NCBI GenBank assembly: GCA_030432875.1
Contig: JAUILP010000007.1
Coordinates: forward strand, 1-64,000
Direction: 5' to 3'
DNA length: 64,000 nt
DNA from: Oligoflexia bacterium
Lineage (GTDB): Bacteria > Bdellovibrionota_B > Oligoflexia > Oligoflexales > JAGOVF01
Each line of letters begins with the position of its first letter. The stretch's first letter is position 1. Positions 1-8,654 of the stretch are shown piece by piece. A model generated the notes under the pieces. That model saw only the letters and a list, made by a program, of their open reading frames with translations, was not told the origin of the DNA and did no database searches. The position numbers and the translations under genes are program-made.

Positions 1-280
1 CATCCAAAGCTATTCAAGAAAAAAAAGTGTAATAATCAAGATTTGGCTTCAAAATCTTTCTACCAAAACCTTTCCCGTCATTCGAGCATCGCGAGAATGA
101 CGGGACCCTGGGCAGCCGTCCCAAAATAATTTTTTAAGTTGCATATTTTTTACTCTTAGGATAGTTAGAGAACTCATCAATTTTTTGACTTCCTAACTTA
201 TAAAGTTTCTCTACTGACAATATGTTTTTTTTCGCAGCGCTGCTGCACAATCAATCCAATTTTTTTAATGAGGTTTTTTC
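1..280. other. left-edge intergenic region
   Basis: This stretch holds no convincing complete gene. A reading frame open from the left edge ends at a TAA at 30-32 and could be the last residues of a plus-strand gene cut by the window, but eight or nine codons cannot prove that. A perfect inverted repeat follows at 73-105 and is listed separately. The rest is AT-rich and leads to the GTG start at 281. Confidence 0.4.
73..105. repeat. palindromic element, 11-bp arms
   Basis: The arms TCCCGTCATTC (73-83) and GAATGACGGGA (95-105) are perfect inverted complements around an 11-base loop. No T-run follows, so this is a poor classical terminator. It resembles the short intergenic palindromes dispersed in many bacterial genomes. 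Two other places in the window, near 19658 and 44519, carry a related GATGCGAGGGATC-type sequence, which suggests but does not prove one family. Confidence 0.5.
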
Positions 281-1045
281 GTGACACTCAAAAAACAGAA
301 AGACGCCGTTGCTCCTAAGCCCAAAATGCCAAGAAGGACAACCAAAACAACTGAACCTAAAGCTCCTCAAGCAACCTCCGTTACCGTACCCCCGCTAGTT
401 CCCCAACTGAGTGAATTGAAAAAATCAGTTCAAGATGAGGTGGCGCAAGGTGAGAAAACGATAATTGCAGAAATAAAACCCATAGTGGTAGGGACTGAGC
501 ATACAGCAAAAGAAGTGCTTTCACATAAACCCGCAGTTCCTGCAGTACTTAACGCCAAGGTTGATGAAGTTAGCCAAAATAGGCCGCCGCAGCATGTGCC
601 ACATCCAAAGCATCGCGACAACGTAAACGAAGTTTTAGCTCCTAAAACTGAGCAAGCTTTTAACATAGCTCTTGATCTGTCAGGTTCCTTAGGCAAAAAA
701 CTTAGGGATGTCGCTCGTGAGGAAGGTATTACAGTAGAGTCTTTTGCCCGGGAGCTTATTGCAGAAGGACTTCTTTTAAGAGCTTTTGAAATCGCCGATC
801 GCCGCAACAATATGCGCCAAGGTAGTAACCCACAGAGCCAAGGAAGCCAAGGGAGCTACAATAATAATCGGGGCGGTGGCCAAGGATCAAATTATCGTGG
901 GCCGCAGGGTGGTCGCGGTGGGCAGCAGCAAAATCACCGAGGTGGCAATAATCAAAATAGAAGAAATGTAAATATTCATAACTTGATGGAAGACAAAGCT
1001 TCTTTTATCGAATATGTTCGCTCTCAAGAGAAAAAAAGACGTTAA
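281..1045 (+). CDS. RGG-tailed protein with ribbon-helix-helix-like segment
   Basis: This 254-residue protein has three parts. Residues 1-115 are Lys/Pro/Thr-rich and probably disordered. Residues about 125-170 form a helical block (LGKKLRDVAREEGITVESFA) that reads like the helices of a ribbon-helix-helix DNA-binding fold. Residues 180-235 are low complexity, rich in Arg, Gly, Asn and Gln, like eukaryotic RGG boxes, followed by a short charged end. The start is GTG at 281 with GAGG a few bases upstream. A hairpin follows the stop. The composition suggests binding of RNA or DNA, possibly with condensate formation, but no named family was recognised. Confidence 0.75.
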   Translation: MTLKKQKDAVAPKPKMPRRTTKTTEPKAPQATSVTVPPLVPQLSELKKSVQDEVAQGEKTIIAEIKPIVVGTEHTAKEVLSHKPAVPAVLNAKVDEVSQNRPPQHVPHPKHRDNVNEVLAPKTEQAFNIALDLSGSLGKKLRDVAREEGITVESFARELIAEGLLLRAFEIADRRNNMRQGSNPQSQGSQGSYNNNRGGGQGSNYRGPQGGRGGQQQNHRGGNNQNRRNVNIHNLMEDKASFIEYVRSQEKKRR

Positions 1046-1050
1046 AAATA

Positions 1051-1077
1051 AAGCTGACATTACCAAAATGTCAGCTT
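1051..1077 (+). terminator. hairpin after the RGG-protein gene
   Basis: A perfect 11-bp inverted repeat (AAGCTGACATT at 1051-1061, AATGTCAGCTT at 1067-1077) with a 5-base loop lies 5 bases after the stop. The following bases are pyrimidine-rich rather than a pure T-run. It is a probable transcription terminator. Confidence 0.6.
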
Positions 1078-1188
1078 CTCTCGTGTAATATAAGCAGTGC
1101 AGCTCACTTCTAATCATGTTTTTAGTCTCTAAAGAATATCTGATGCGGTTATAGAACTTCCTTGATATGTCAGAGCATACCGGGCTTC

Positions 1189-1216
1189 TGATGTCGGTGA
1201 GCGGGCGTATGAGATC
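1189..1216 (+). repeat. dispersed repeat copy A
   Basis: Bases 1199-1216 (GAGCGGGCGTATGAGATC) recur exactly as the reverse complement at 43010-43027. Over 28 bases (1189-1216 against 43010-43037) 25 positions agree. A degenerate partial tandem follows at 1215-1230 (TCGGTCAGCGGGTATG). It lies between two convergent genes. Confidence 0.6.
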
Positions 1217-1236
1217 GGTCAGCGGGTATGTATCAT

Positions 1237-2253
1237 CTAATGAATTGTGTCTTTACTGGGGACTTTGAATATTTGCTGCTTAAGTGATAACTGCTGAGTA
1301 GAGTCTTTTTCTAATGAATTTCCCTGAGACATGAAAAGTGTTCCAGGACTAATGTTCTGACTCGGATGCGAATCATCAGCTAATGACGTATTCATGGGAG
1401 CAGAATTTAAAAGATCGGCCTCAGAAAAAATAGCCCGAATATAATTTTCGTAAATTTTAAACGTATCGATGATTTCTTTGGGCTCCCCTATCGCGCTATT
1501 GCTTATAAAACGTGATGACTTTATCATTTCTAGGCAAAGAGCAGGTGTTCCTTTTTGCCAAAAAGCCCAGTCCTCAAATGCTCCGCCATCCCCTAAATCT
1601 TTGCCATTTTTTACAGCATAAACAGAAAGGTGTTTCTTGGTCGTTTTCTCAACAGCTTTAAGCCACTTTTCATATGTGGATGAGTTTTTATAATGAGATG
1701 GTGTGACGATCATATTGGTAAAACCATGAATATCAATCGCAGCGGTGTAGCTGCTTTTGGCGAATATTTTTGCTATTGCTTGGGTTTCCGGTTCGCTTAA
1801 GCTATAAAGTCCGGGATTTTCTTGGGTTAAACCCCAAAAAACAGGGAAATTTCTGTTGAGGTTGACGTGATTGCTATTGTAGCGACTGCCTTTTTTGTAT
1901 CCATTAGGATTGGCAATAGGAACTAAATCTATTTGGATTCCTGAAGTTTCTAAATTTAAGCCTAGAAGTGTGCTGCTGCCATTATTTAAGCTTTGAGCAA
2001 GCCAGTATACAAACTCCGTCGTGAGCTTTTCATTTCCATGAAGAGCCGCTTGAATGTAGAATTTTTTAAAACTCTTAGCGCGTGTATTGCTGACGAAGGA
2101 AAAATATTTAAGCCCGAGAACTTGATGTTCCGTTAACCCTGGTTTAAAGAAATGAGGGTTGCTGTCTACAACAAACTGGGACTTTAATCCAAGAAAAGAG
2201 AGGGCGCTTAAAGACAGCAAAAAAAATAATGTGTTAAAAAATCGGTTATTCAT
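1237..2253 (-). CDS. M14 family zinc carboxypeptidase, exported
   Basis: This 338-residue protein is a metallocarboxypeptidase of the M14 (carboxypeptidase A/MpaA-like) family, which removes C-terminal residues from peptides, possibly from peptidoglycan. HGNE supplies the first His and Glu zinc ligands, NPNGY and NLNRNFP carry the substrate-binding Asn-Arg, DIHGF gives the third zinc ligand, and the catalytic Glu lies in CLEM near residue 245. The N-terminus is a hydrophobic export signal. The ATG at 2253 is chosen over an upstream TTG (2277) because GGAAG sits about 6 bases before it. The last 70 residues are polar and outside the catalytic core. Confidence 0.85.
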   Translation of the reverse strand: MNNRFFNTLFFLLSLSALSFLGLKSQFVVDSNPHFFKPGLTEHQVLGLKYFSFVSNTRAKSFKKFYIQAALHGNEKLTTEFVYWLAQSLNNGSSTLLGLNLETSGIQIDLVPIANPNGYKKGSRYNSNHVNLNRNFPVFWGLTQENPGLYSLSEPETQAIAKIFAKSSYTAAIDIHGFTNMIVTPSHYKNSSTYEKWLKAVEKTTKKHLSVYAVKNGKDLGDGGAFEDWAFWQKGTPALCLEMIKSSRFISNSAIGEPKEIIDTFKIYENYIRAIFSEADLLNSAPMNTSLADDSHPSQNISPGTLFMSQGNSLEKDSTQQLSLKQQIFKVPSKDTIH

Positions 2254-2715
2254 CGGCAACTTCCACAGAAAGATCAAAAAAAATCCGCAGTCAACAGAGT
2301 TATTCCGTCTAGGTTTTGCAAGGGTTATGCCTCAGGAGAAAAGCCATATTTATCTATTAACATGGGAGATTTTTGGCGGGTAATTCTTGAAATGTGATGG
2401 GGTTGTATTCAAGTGTCAAAAAAATAGGCAATTTGCGGGAGATTTTTTAAATAACTACTAATGCGTTATTTGCCAGACGTGAATGCCACTGAATTAAGAA
2501 ATAATATTAGCGATGGCGGTGATGGGTTTTTTTCCAGAATGCGCCGGTTTTTTATAACCATCTATAATCAAGAGCAATAAAAACGGTTGGTGAGGAATTT
2601 TTTTTTCAAATCTCTTTAAATCTGGGGTATGGGTTTATTTTCTCAAGATTTTAAGGAGGCTCTCCGAATAGTAGGTAAAGGAAGAACCTATTTTCTAAGG
2701 TAAGGAATAGTTTTT
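2254..2715. other. intergenic region before the prepilin operon
   Basis: No gene is recognised in these 460 bases. The region separates the divergent carboxypeptidase and prepilin genes and should hold both promoters. A strong Shine-Dalgarno-like TAAGGAGG at 2652-2659 is not followed by a usable start codon. The real ribosome site for the prepilin gene appears to be TAAGGA at 2701-2706. Confidence 0.5.
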
Positions 2716-4170
2716 ATGAAAGTTAGTGCTTCTTCAGGCTTTGGCATGATAGAAACGTTAGTAGCGGTGGGCATGTTAGGAACTTTTGTTGCCATTGCTT
2801 CCTCGAGTAGTTCGACGAAAATCAAGCTTTATAAGGAAATAAAAGCTAAGCAGGAACGTTTAGTGCTTGTCGATAATTTATCGAGTTTTCTCACTTCAGC
2901 GTCGGGACTTTTAACTGTTCCCAACTTAGAAAGTAACTTAAAAAGTTGCCTTAAGGGAACTGGATGTGATGCAAGAAATAATCAGTCTCTTACCTTAAAT
3001 TCTCCCTGGGGCAGGCAAATTGCACCCCAAACCCTTGGCATGTTTGGAGCTGGCTGTAATAGTTTTCAAAAGTGTACACAAACTTTGGAAGTGTTTTATA
3101 CCACCGCTTGTCCTGGGAGTGCCGGAAATTGTCCTAGGCCCTCCTATATCGGCATCAACTGGAAAATAACGGACAATGATAGCAATTTAATCGTCGATCA
3201 AAGTTCTGATGCAATGCAAATCACGAGTTTTGAGTGCCCTGATGGTAGCGCTTTAGTCTCAATCTCAGAAACTGGTGATATTTCCTGCATAGACTATGCC
3301 TCTCGCATGCCTCCTGTTGGTTATCAGGGGCAAAAAGGCCGCCCTTACGACTGGAATGGTGATCCTTTTTCTCCGGATAAAGTTTCGTTAGCCTCTATTA
3401 AAAATTGTGGCAAAGATTATAGCACTGAAGAGATAAGGTGTCCTGTCGGTCAGAAAGTTGCCCATACATTGTTATATAATAATGCAAAGTGGTATTGGGA
3501 AAACTATTTAGCAAAACCAACCTATATCCTTTGTCTAGAGTCTGGTAATGGTACTTTTATAAGACAATATGTTAAAAAAGTTTGGAAAGATGGGAAGGAA
3601 ATTGAGGAAGTTGTTAAGGAATACTCCCACGATCTTTATGCCTTTGATTTTACCAAACCCGGGTGCCCGCAAGTAGCACCAAATTATGGTTTTCGCCAAG
3701 GTGATGGGACTTGTCCCAATGCTCTGGGGTGTTTTCGGGAAGGGACCAACATAATGATGGCTGATGGCACGTTAAACAAAATTGAACTCGTCCAACCAGG
3801 CGATATGGTGTGGAATCCTGTAACACAAAGAGCAACGCAGGTTTTTTACAAAACAGTCGGTCCTGAATATGAACCACTTATAGAAGTGAAAACGGACTCC
3901 CAAACCCTTTATGTCACGCAAAAGCATCCTATGCTTATTGGGGACTCCCAAATCATTCAAGCTAAGCATTTGCTACCCCTAATGGATGTTTTTGTTGAAA
4001 AACATAAAAAAGAAAAGATTTTAAGCGTGCGCCAGGTTTCATCTTTGGATTTGCCGGTGGTTTACAATATCAAACTGCTGGGCGATTCCGATGCGGATCA
4101 TTTTGTTCTCTCTGAAGGGATTATTACTGGAGACCTCTATTTGCAAGAAAAACTGGATAAGCTGCCATGA
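2716..4170 (+). CDS. prepilin-like protein with C-terminal Hint domain
   Basis: This 484-residue protein begins with a class III prepilin signal: Gly7 | Phe8 with Glu12 at mature position +5, followed by a hydrophobic helix (residues 13-30). The middle part is Cys-rich and extracellular in character. From Cys339 a Hint (hedgehog/intein) domain starts: block A is GCFREGTNIMMADG followed by PGDMVW, block B is TQKH at 401-404, and the terminal strands are VVYNIKL (448-454) and DHFVLSEGIITGD. It lacks the terminal His-Asn of splicing inteins and ends about 34 residues after the VYN block, as in bacterial intein-like domains that cleave or transfer rather than splice. It overlaps the next prepilin gene by ATGA and is first in a three-gene operon. 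The family is clear; the biochemical outcome is inference. Confidence 0.85.
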   Translation: MKVSASSGFGMIETLVAVGMLGTFVAIASSSSSTKIKLYKEIKAKQERLVLVDNLSSFLTSASGLLTVPNLESNLKSCLKGTGCDARNNQSLTLNSPWGRQIAPQTLGMFGAGCNSFQKCTQTLEVFYTTACPGSAGNCPRPSYIGINWKITDNDSNLIVDQSSDAMQITSFECPDGSALVSISETGDISCIDYASRMPPVGYQGQKGRPYDWNGDPFSPDKVSLASIKNCGKDYSTEEIRCPVGQKVAHTLLYNNAKWYWENYLAKPTYILCLESGNGTFIRQYVKKVWKDGKEIEEVVKEYSHDLYAFDFTKPGCPQVAPNYGFRQGDGTCPNALGCFREGTNIMMADGTLNKIELVQPGDMVWNPVTQRATQVFYKTVGPEYEPLIEVKTDSQTLYVTQKHPMLIGDSQIIQAKHLLPLMDVFVEKHKKEKILSVRQVSSLDLPVVYNIKLLGDSDADHFVLSEGIITGDLYLQEKLDKLP

Positions 4171-4928
4171 AATACTTTAACCTTCTTTTGAAGATGCTGT
4201 GTAAAAAAGATGCTTCTCAACGAGGATTTACTCTTGTTGAGATGATGGTAACGGTTGCGATTGGCGGCGTTGTCGTTTTAGTTTCCCAAAGTATGCTTCT
4301 GAACGTAATCAAAGCCAATGAGGTCGCTGAATCTGAATATAACCGTTTTCTTATAGCGGGTGAGCTTCGCAGTTATTTGCTGGATATCAGGAAGCTCAAT
4401 ATCCAGGGATTTGACGCCTGTATCAACAAAAATGCAGATGGTACCCCGGATTGTAGTCGCGGGGTTAATTACCCTTTAACGGTTTCAACAAAAACCGGGA
4501 AAGTACTGACGGGTAAAAAATTTACCAAAAAATTCCAGCCAACAACAGAGGACGCAGAGGCGTATTATTATGTGACGACAGAGGGCTCGGCGCACTGTCT
4601 TAGTGGATACTCATGTGATCAAGCAGCCTACATAAGCGTCAATTTGAAATTTTATTTTAAAAATACAAACAAAATATACGCACAAATATCGGGGGGGATG
4701 TCGTTAGATAACGATTATGGACTTCGTAAAAAGGGCTGCGTCGACACTAACGGAAATCCTATCGTCGATACCGATTTATCTCAGTTTCCTTATTTGCCAA
4801 CGCGCATGATCAACGGTCAACTAATTTGCGATCTAAAACGCGTCACTATTGATGGCGTCGATGGTCAGGATGGTAAGCCTTTATATCACGATACGAGCGG
4901 GGAGGTTATGAATGATCCTTGGTGGTAA
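4167..4928 (+). CDS. prepilin-like protein, second of operon (PilW-like)
   Basis: The 253-residue product has a type IV prepilin motif after a 19-residue leader: RG | FTLVEMMVTVAIGG, with Glu at +5 for PilD-type cleavage and methylation. The long hydrophobic helix is followed by a Cys-containing globular part and an Asp/Gly-rich tail ending in two Trp. It overlaps the preceding gene by four bases and the next by 17, so the three are almost surely co-translated. Such large minor pseudopilins usually initiate or tip a pilus or a type II secretion pseudopilus. Specific assignment to PilW is only by position and size. Confidence 0.8.
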   Translation: MKYFNLLLKMLCKKDASQRGFTLVEMMVTVAIGGVVVLVSQSMLLNVIKANEVAESEYNRFLIAGELRSYLLDIRKLNIQGFDACINKNADGTPDCSRGVNYPLTVSTKTGKVLTGKKFTKKFQPTTEDAEAYYYVTTEGSAHCLSGYSCDQAAYISVNLKFYFKNTNKIYAQISGGMSLDNDYGLRKKGCVDTNGNPIVDTDLSQFPYLPTRMINGQLICDLKRVTIDGVDGQDGKPLYHDTSGEVMNDPWW

Positions 4929-5655
4929 AAATAAATACCATGGCTATTCCTTGGTTGAACTCATGGTGAGCGTGGCGATTATAGCAACAGTAGGTGTTGG
5001 TGCCATGCAGTTTCTTGGTATCAATGCAAAAACAAGTAAACAGGCCAAAATTAGAAGTGCCGCTACTTTTAATGTTGGGTATTTAAGCTCGTTACTGCGC
5101 AACCGTTTTGCACTAGCCCTATCTGCATCAGGGACAAGCGCGAGTGACTGTTTGACCTTGACGCCAACAGGAGTATGTCGTGCCTCCAGTCAATTCAGTA
5201 TTCCGATAAAGGACCCTGGCGACTCTAACAAAATTGTCATTGGAACAGCAAATAACCCCGTCAAATATAATATAAATGGGTTTCTATGTGATGAAAATGT
5301 AGAAGAATGTTTTATCGGCGCTTACGCTAACTTAATTGCTCTTTGTATTGATGGCACATCCTGTCCAGGAGCAGATGCCGTGGCGGGAGAATTGCATATT
5401 GTGCCATTGTATCCAAATGATGATTTAATAAATTTTAAGCCTCACGTTTATGAAACCTATCTAAACCTGCGTACCCGATGTTGGGAGCAAAATGTGACAC
5501 AAACGTGCCCCGATACTAGTAATCAGGTGATTACGGGATTTTCCTGGGACTGTAAACCAATTTGCAAAAATGTACCGTCCACGACTGGCTCTTCAGGTTT
5601 AGATGGGGCTGGAGCACCCCTTACTCAAGTGCATGACGTCGGATGCCCCCCCTGA
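4912..5655 (+). CDS. prepilin-like protein, third of operon
   Basis: This 247-residue product carries the prepilin signal HG | YSLVELMVSVAII with Glu at +5. The C-terminal body has many Cys and Asp and ends in a Gly/Ser-rich, then Cys-Pro-Pro, tail. The ATG at 4912 follows GGGAGG at 4900-4904 and lies inside the end of the preceding gene. With its two neighbours it forms a minor-pilin set. No assembly ATPase, platform protein or secretin gene is nearby, so the machinery must be encoded elsewhere. Confidence 0.8.
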   Translation: MILGGKNKYHGYSLVELMVSVAIIATVGVGAMQFLGINAKTSKQAKIRSAATFNVGYLSSLLRNRFALALSASGTSASDCLTLTPTGVCRASSQFSIPIKDPGDSNKIVIGTANNPVKYNINGFLCDENVEECFIGAYANLIALCIDGTSCPGADAVAGELHIVPLYPNDDLINFKPHVYETYLNLRTRCWEQNVTQTCPDTSNQVITGFSWDCKPICKNVPSTTGSSGLDGAGAPLTQVHDVGCPP

Positions 5656-5819
5656 TCAAAGATATTCAATTTTTATTTTATCGCATTTAATGTTCTTTTA
5701 CTCGTCCTCATTAACAGGGATCCTATAGAAGGCTCTGTCTCTTAACAAAATAATTTAGAAGATGCTGATTGACTTAATAGTCGATTCTATTCCATATCCA
5801 GATTTTTTTAATAAAGTTC

Positions 5820-6638
5820 TTAAAAATTAAAAAACAGGCTGCACTTTTTGCGGTCAATTTGGGGAATTGAAATACTTAGAAAATTGGAATTTTCTTGTTT
5901 AGCGAAGGGATAGGATAATACTTTGTTGTTATTGCTTTCTAGATTTTTAACAAATAGATCCGAGCTACTGTATGGGCCAAAGGCAGTGAGATTAAAAAGT
6001 CCTTTTTTTAAGTTAGTGAGATCCCGTTTTTGCTCTTTGGGATAAAAAAATAAATTATCAATCAACAAGCCAAAATCATAAACAAAGACGTGGTCTTCCT
6101 TTATATCTTTACTAACCTCAGGAATATTGTGGGCATTAATCCGCCCTTTGTAAACTTCTTCGATAATTTTTGCCGAATCTTTGATAGGCTTGTGAGCGCA
6201 GCTGCGTGTGTTTTTACTATCATTACAGACAAAAAAAGCCCACACCCCCAATTCATTAGAGGTTGGTAGGGAAAAATTAAAATTCATCGGATTGTCTATA
6301 TCTTTTAGGGTAATATTAAACGTATTTCGCGAACGCCCTCTTTTATCAAGGCGCTCAAAGGTCGCGATCATTTTGTTTTTGGGTCTGTAAACTAAAGAAT
6401 AGTATAAACCATCCCAATCTGAAACAATGCAGCCAACTTTTCTGGGTGTTGGTTTTAACTGTATCTTTACATTAATAGAGTTCCAGCTCTTGCTGGTAAA
6501 GGAGTGCTCTGAAAGTTCTGGTATTTCCCGCAGTGAAGATAATATTTTTTCTTTTTTATATTTTTTGATGCCAAAAAAAACAGCAGCAAAGACAGCAAAT
6601 ACCGCGACAATAATTTTTAAGACTGAGTTTTTCGCCAT
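5820..6638 (-). CDS. membrane-anchored protein of unknown function
   Basis: The 272-residue product has an uncleaved-looking N-terminal membrane helix (residues 6-24, rich in Val, Ala and Phe), then a basic stretch and a mainly beta-type extracytoplasmic body. Three Cys pairs in the body (around residues 69, 138 and 146) could form disulphides. GGAG stands about 9 bases before the ATG. No family was recognised. It is convergent with the prepilin operon and separated from murJ by about 280 bases, so no operon partner is evident. Confidence 0.65.
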   Translation of the reverse strand: MAKNSVLKIIVAVFAVFAAVFFGIKKYKKEKILSSLREIPELSEHSFTSKSWNSINVKIQLKPTPRKVGCIVSDWDGLYYSLVYRPKNKMIATFERLDKRGRSRNTFNITLKDIDNPMNFNFSLPTSNELGVWAFFVCNDSKNTRSCAHKPIKDSAKIIEEVYKGRINAHNIPEVSKDIKEDHVFVYDFGLLIDNLFFYPKEQKRDLTNLKKGLFNLTAFGPYSSSDLFVKNLESNNNKVLSYPFAKQENSNFLSISIPQIDRKKCSLFFNF

Positions 6639-6768
6639 TTTTGTGTCTCCTGATGCCTCTAAGGCATGTCTTAATTGACAATATACAATTTTATAGAGTT
6701 ATTTACGGCAGTCATGTAACCCTAAATAAAAAAGTGATGATTTAGTAAAAATCATATTTTGACATCTG

Positions 6769-6786
6769 GGTGGACATCTGTCCACC
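6769..6786. repeat. 8-bp inverted repeat
   Basis: GGTGGACA and TGTCCACC form a perfect hairpin with a 2-base loop. The GGACAT motif is repeated around it (ATCTGGGTGGACATCTGTCC). It lies between murJ (ending at 6917 on the minus strand) and the next minus-strand gene. It could terminate murJ or be an operator; there is no T-run. Confidence 0.35.
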
Positions 6787-6916
6787 GGATATGGACTTTT
6801 TTAAAACCGCATGAACTGCGTATGTCCAAAAAAATCAAACGAGCACAAAAAATATCTGATACGTTTTGTCTTGGCTTTTCATAGAGGCTCATTAGGTAAG
6901 GTTCATATTGATCTCA

Positions 6917-8542
6917 TTATCCCACTTTGCGGAATACTTTTCGCGTGTTTTGCAAAACATTTCTTAAGCTGGTTCCATAACTGAGCAATGCAAATATGAT
7001 AAAAATAAAAGCTAAAAGAAGTCCTTCAATTAATATGGTTAAAAAAGATTGCAGAAGACTGCTGCTAAATGTCAATTTTGCCACTAGCTCAGAAATCTGC
7101 ATAAAATAGTGTGCCAAGAGATATAATATTCCAGCTACCGCCAGCATACTGGCATGGCGAAGGAGTCTTTTATCATGCCAAAGAACGCCTTCTTTCCGGG
7201 TGCGCCAGAAAAGCTGGGCGCTATTTACGGCTAAAAGGACCGACATGGTATAGGCAATTCCCACCATACCTAAATATTTGACAAAAAATATATTGGCGAT
7301 GAGATTTATGCCTATGCCGATCAAACTCACCCGCATCGCATAGGAAGTTTTATTGATAGCATAATAAAAGGGGGTCAGTGCTTTAATGAGGCCGTAGCCT
7401 ATAGCGGAAAATGCGTAAGCCTTCAATGCTCCGGCGGTTTGTTGTATGTCGTAGGCACCAAAAGCTCCTTTGCCATAAACTAGTCTTACAAGAGAAGGGG
7501 CATTTAAAAATAAAAATATAAAAACAGGAACCATAAGCCATAAAATCAGTTCTACCGCTCCTTGCAATTGGTGGCTTACTTCTGCATTGGCTTTGCCACC
7601 TGACTTTGCCGCGACCTTGGCTAAACTAGGTAGAACGGATACCCCGATCGCAACCCCAAATATCCCGACAGGCAAATGAAGCAAGCGAAAAGCATAGCTG
7701 AGCCAGGTAACGCTGCCATTTTCGAGAGTCAGAGCAAAGTTAGTATTCACTAATACGTTGATTTGTGCGGAACTTGCTGCAATGACCATCGGGATCATCA
7801 AGGCGAAAATTTGGCGAACTTCACCGTTCCAAAACTCCAGGGAGAAGCCTTTTTTAAACACAGTTCTAATATATGCTCTAAGTCCCCAAAGCTGCCAGAG
7901 AAGTTGTAAGACTGCTCCCGCAATTACGCCGATAGTAAGGCCAAAAAGTCCGGTGGGCGTAACATAAAAAAAATCGCCACTATTTCCTGGTGCGGCTAAA
8001 TCTTTTAAATACCAAGCTCCTCCTATAAAGCCTAAGTTGAGTGCCATGGGAGAAATGGCACTCAAAAACATTTTGCTATGCTTATGCAGGGCTCCAGAAA
8101 CGACTGCGCTGATCATGGTGAGACCAAGGTAAGGAAAGAGGAGTTTTGTAAGGCTTAAGCAGTCTGCGAGGAACTGATCTGATCTTCCCTCGCCGATGCC
8201 CATAAGCGTATTGAGACCTAACCAAAAAGGTGCGGTTAAAATACCCATGCCTGCAACTACTGTAGCAAATAAGCTGCTGAGAATGATGCTTTGCACCATA
8301 AGCCGGTCGGCTTTTTCTGGGGACTCTGCACTGGTTGCGGCATAAACTTTGGTAAACGACGATCCAAGTGCGCCTTCCGCAAGCATATCGCGAAAAAGAT
8401 TGGGGATACGGTAAGCAACCATAAAAATATCGAGAACAGAGCTGCCAAAAATTGCGCCAAGCTCGCGGTCCCGAATAAGTCCCGTGATACGGCTGAGAAA
8501 AGTGCCTAGAGCAAAAAAAGCAGTAGATTTTCCAACGGACAT
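6917..8542 (-). CDS. murJ: lipid II flippase MurJ
   Basis: The 541-residue polytopic membrane protein is the MurJ/MviN flippase that moves lipid II across the inner membrane for peptidoglycan synthesis. The N-terminus shows the family signature: LGTFLSRITGLIRDRELGAIFG, then a second block with VAYRIPNLFRDMLAEGALG (both quoted in pieces). About fourteen hydrophobic helices follow, as expected for the MOP-superfamily fold, and the length is typical. The start ATG at 8542 gives the usual short N-terminus. It is downstream of a barrel gene and bamD on the same strand, with a hairpin between. Confidence 0.95.
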   Translation of the reverse strand: MSVGKSTAFFALGTFLSRITGLIRDRELGAIFGSSVLDIFMVAYRIPNLFRDMLAEGALGSSFTKVYAATSAESPEKADRLMVQSIILSSLFATVVAGMGILTAPFWLGLNTLMGIGEGRSDQFLADCLSLTKLLFPYLGLTMISAVVSGALHKHSKMFLSAISPMALNLGFIGGAWYLKDLAAPGNSGDFFYVTPTGLFGLTIGVIAGAVLQLLWQLWGLRAYIRTVFKKGFSLEFWNGEVRQIFALMIPMVIAASSAQINVLVNTNFALTLENGSVTWLSYAFRLLHLPVGIFGVAIGVSVLPSLAKVAAKSGGKANAEVSHQLQGAVELILWLMVPVFIFLFLNAPSLVRLVYGKGAFGAYDIQQTAGALKAYAFSAIGYGLIKALTPFYYAINKTSYAMRVSLIGIGINLIANIFFVKYLGMVGIAYTMSVLLAVNSAQLFWRTRKEGVLWHDKRLLRHASMLAVAGILYLLAHYFMQISELVAKLTFSSSLLQSFLTILIEGLLLAFIFIIFALLSYGTSLRNVLQNTRKVFRKVG

Positions 8543-8570
8543 ATGGGCGCAGACCTAAGCATAAATAAGA

Positions 8571-8611
8571 AATTCACCCAACTTGGGTCGAGATGAGCCA
8601 AGGGTGAAATT
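8571..8611 (-). terminator. imperfect hairpin between barrel gene and murJ
   Basis: AATTCACCC (8571-8579) pairs with GGGTGAAATT (8602-8611) with one bulge, and CTTGGG/GCCAAG can extend the stem inward. It lies between two minus-strand genes and may end the transcript of the upstream barrel gene. Confidence 0.35.
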
Positions 8612-8654
8612 TATTTTACGCTTTTGTGCTTTGTCATTCAATCATCTAAAATTC

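Noticed and set aside
430-810. 126-residue minus-strand frame opposite the RGG-protein gene
   Set aside because: It is antisense to a real gene; its Ser/Thr/Cys-rich composition mirrors the coding strand and has no start signal.
2716-4170. Hint domain read as a splicing intein
   Set aside because: The terminal His-Asn and a C-terminal extein are missing; the protein ends shortly after the last Hint strand, so splicing is not supported.
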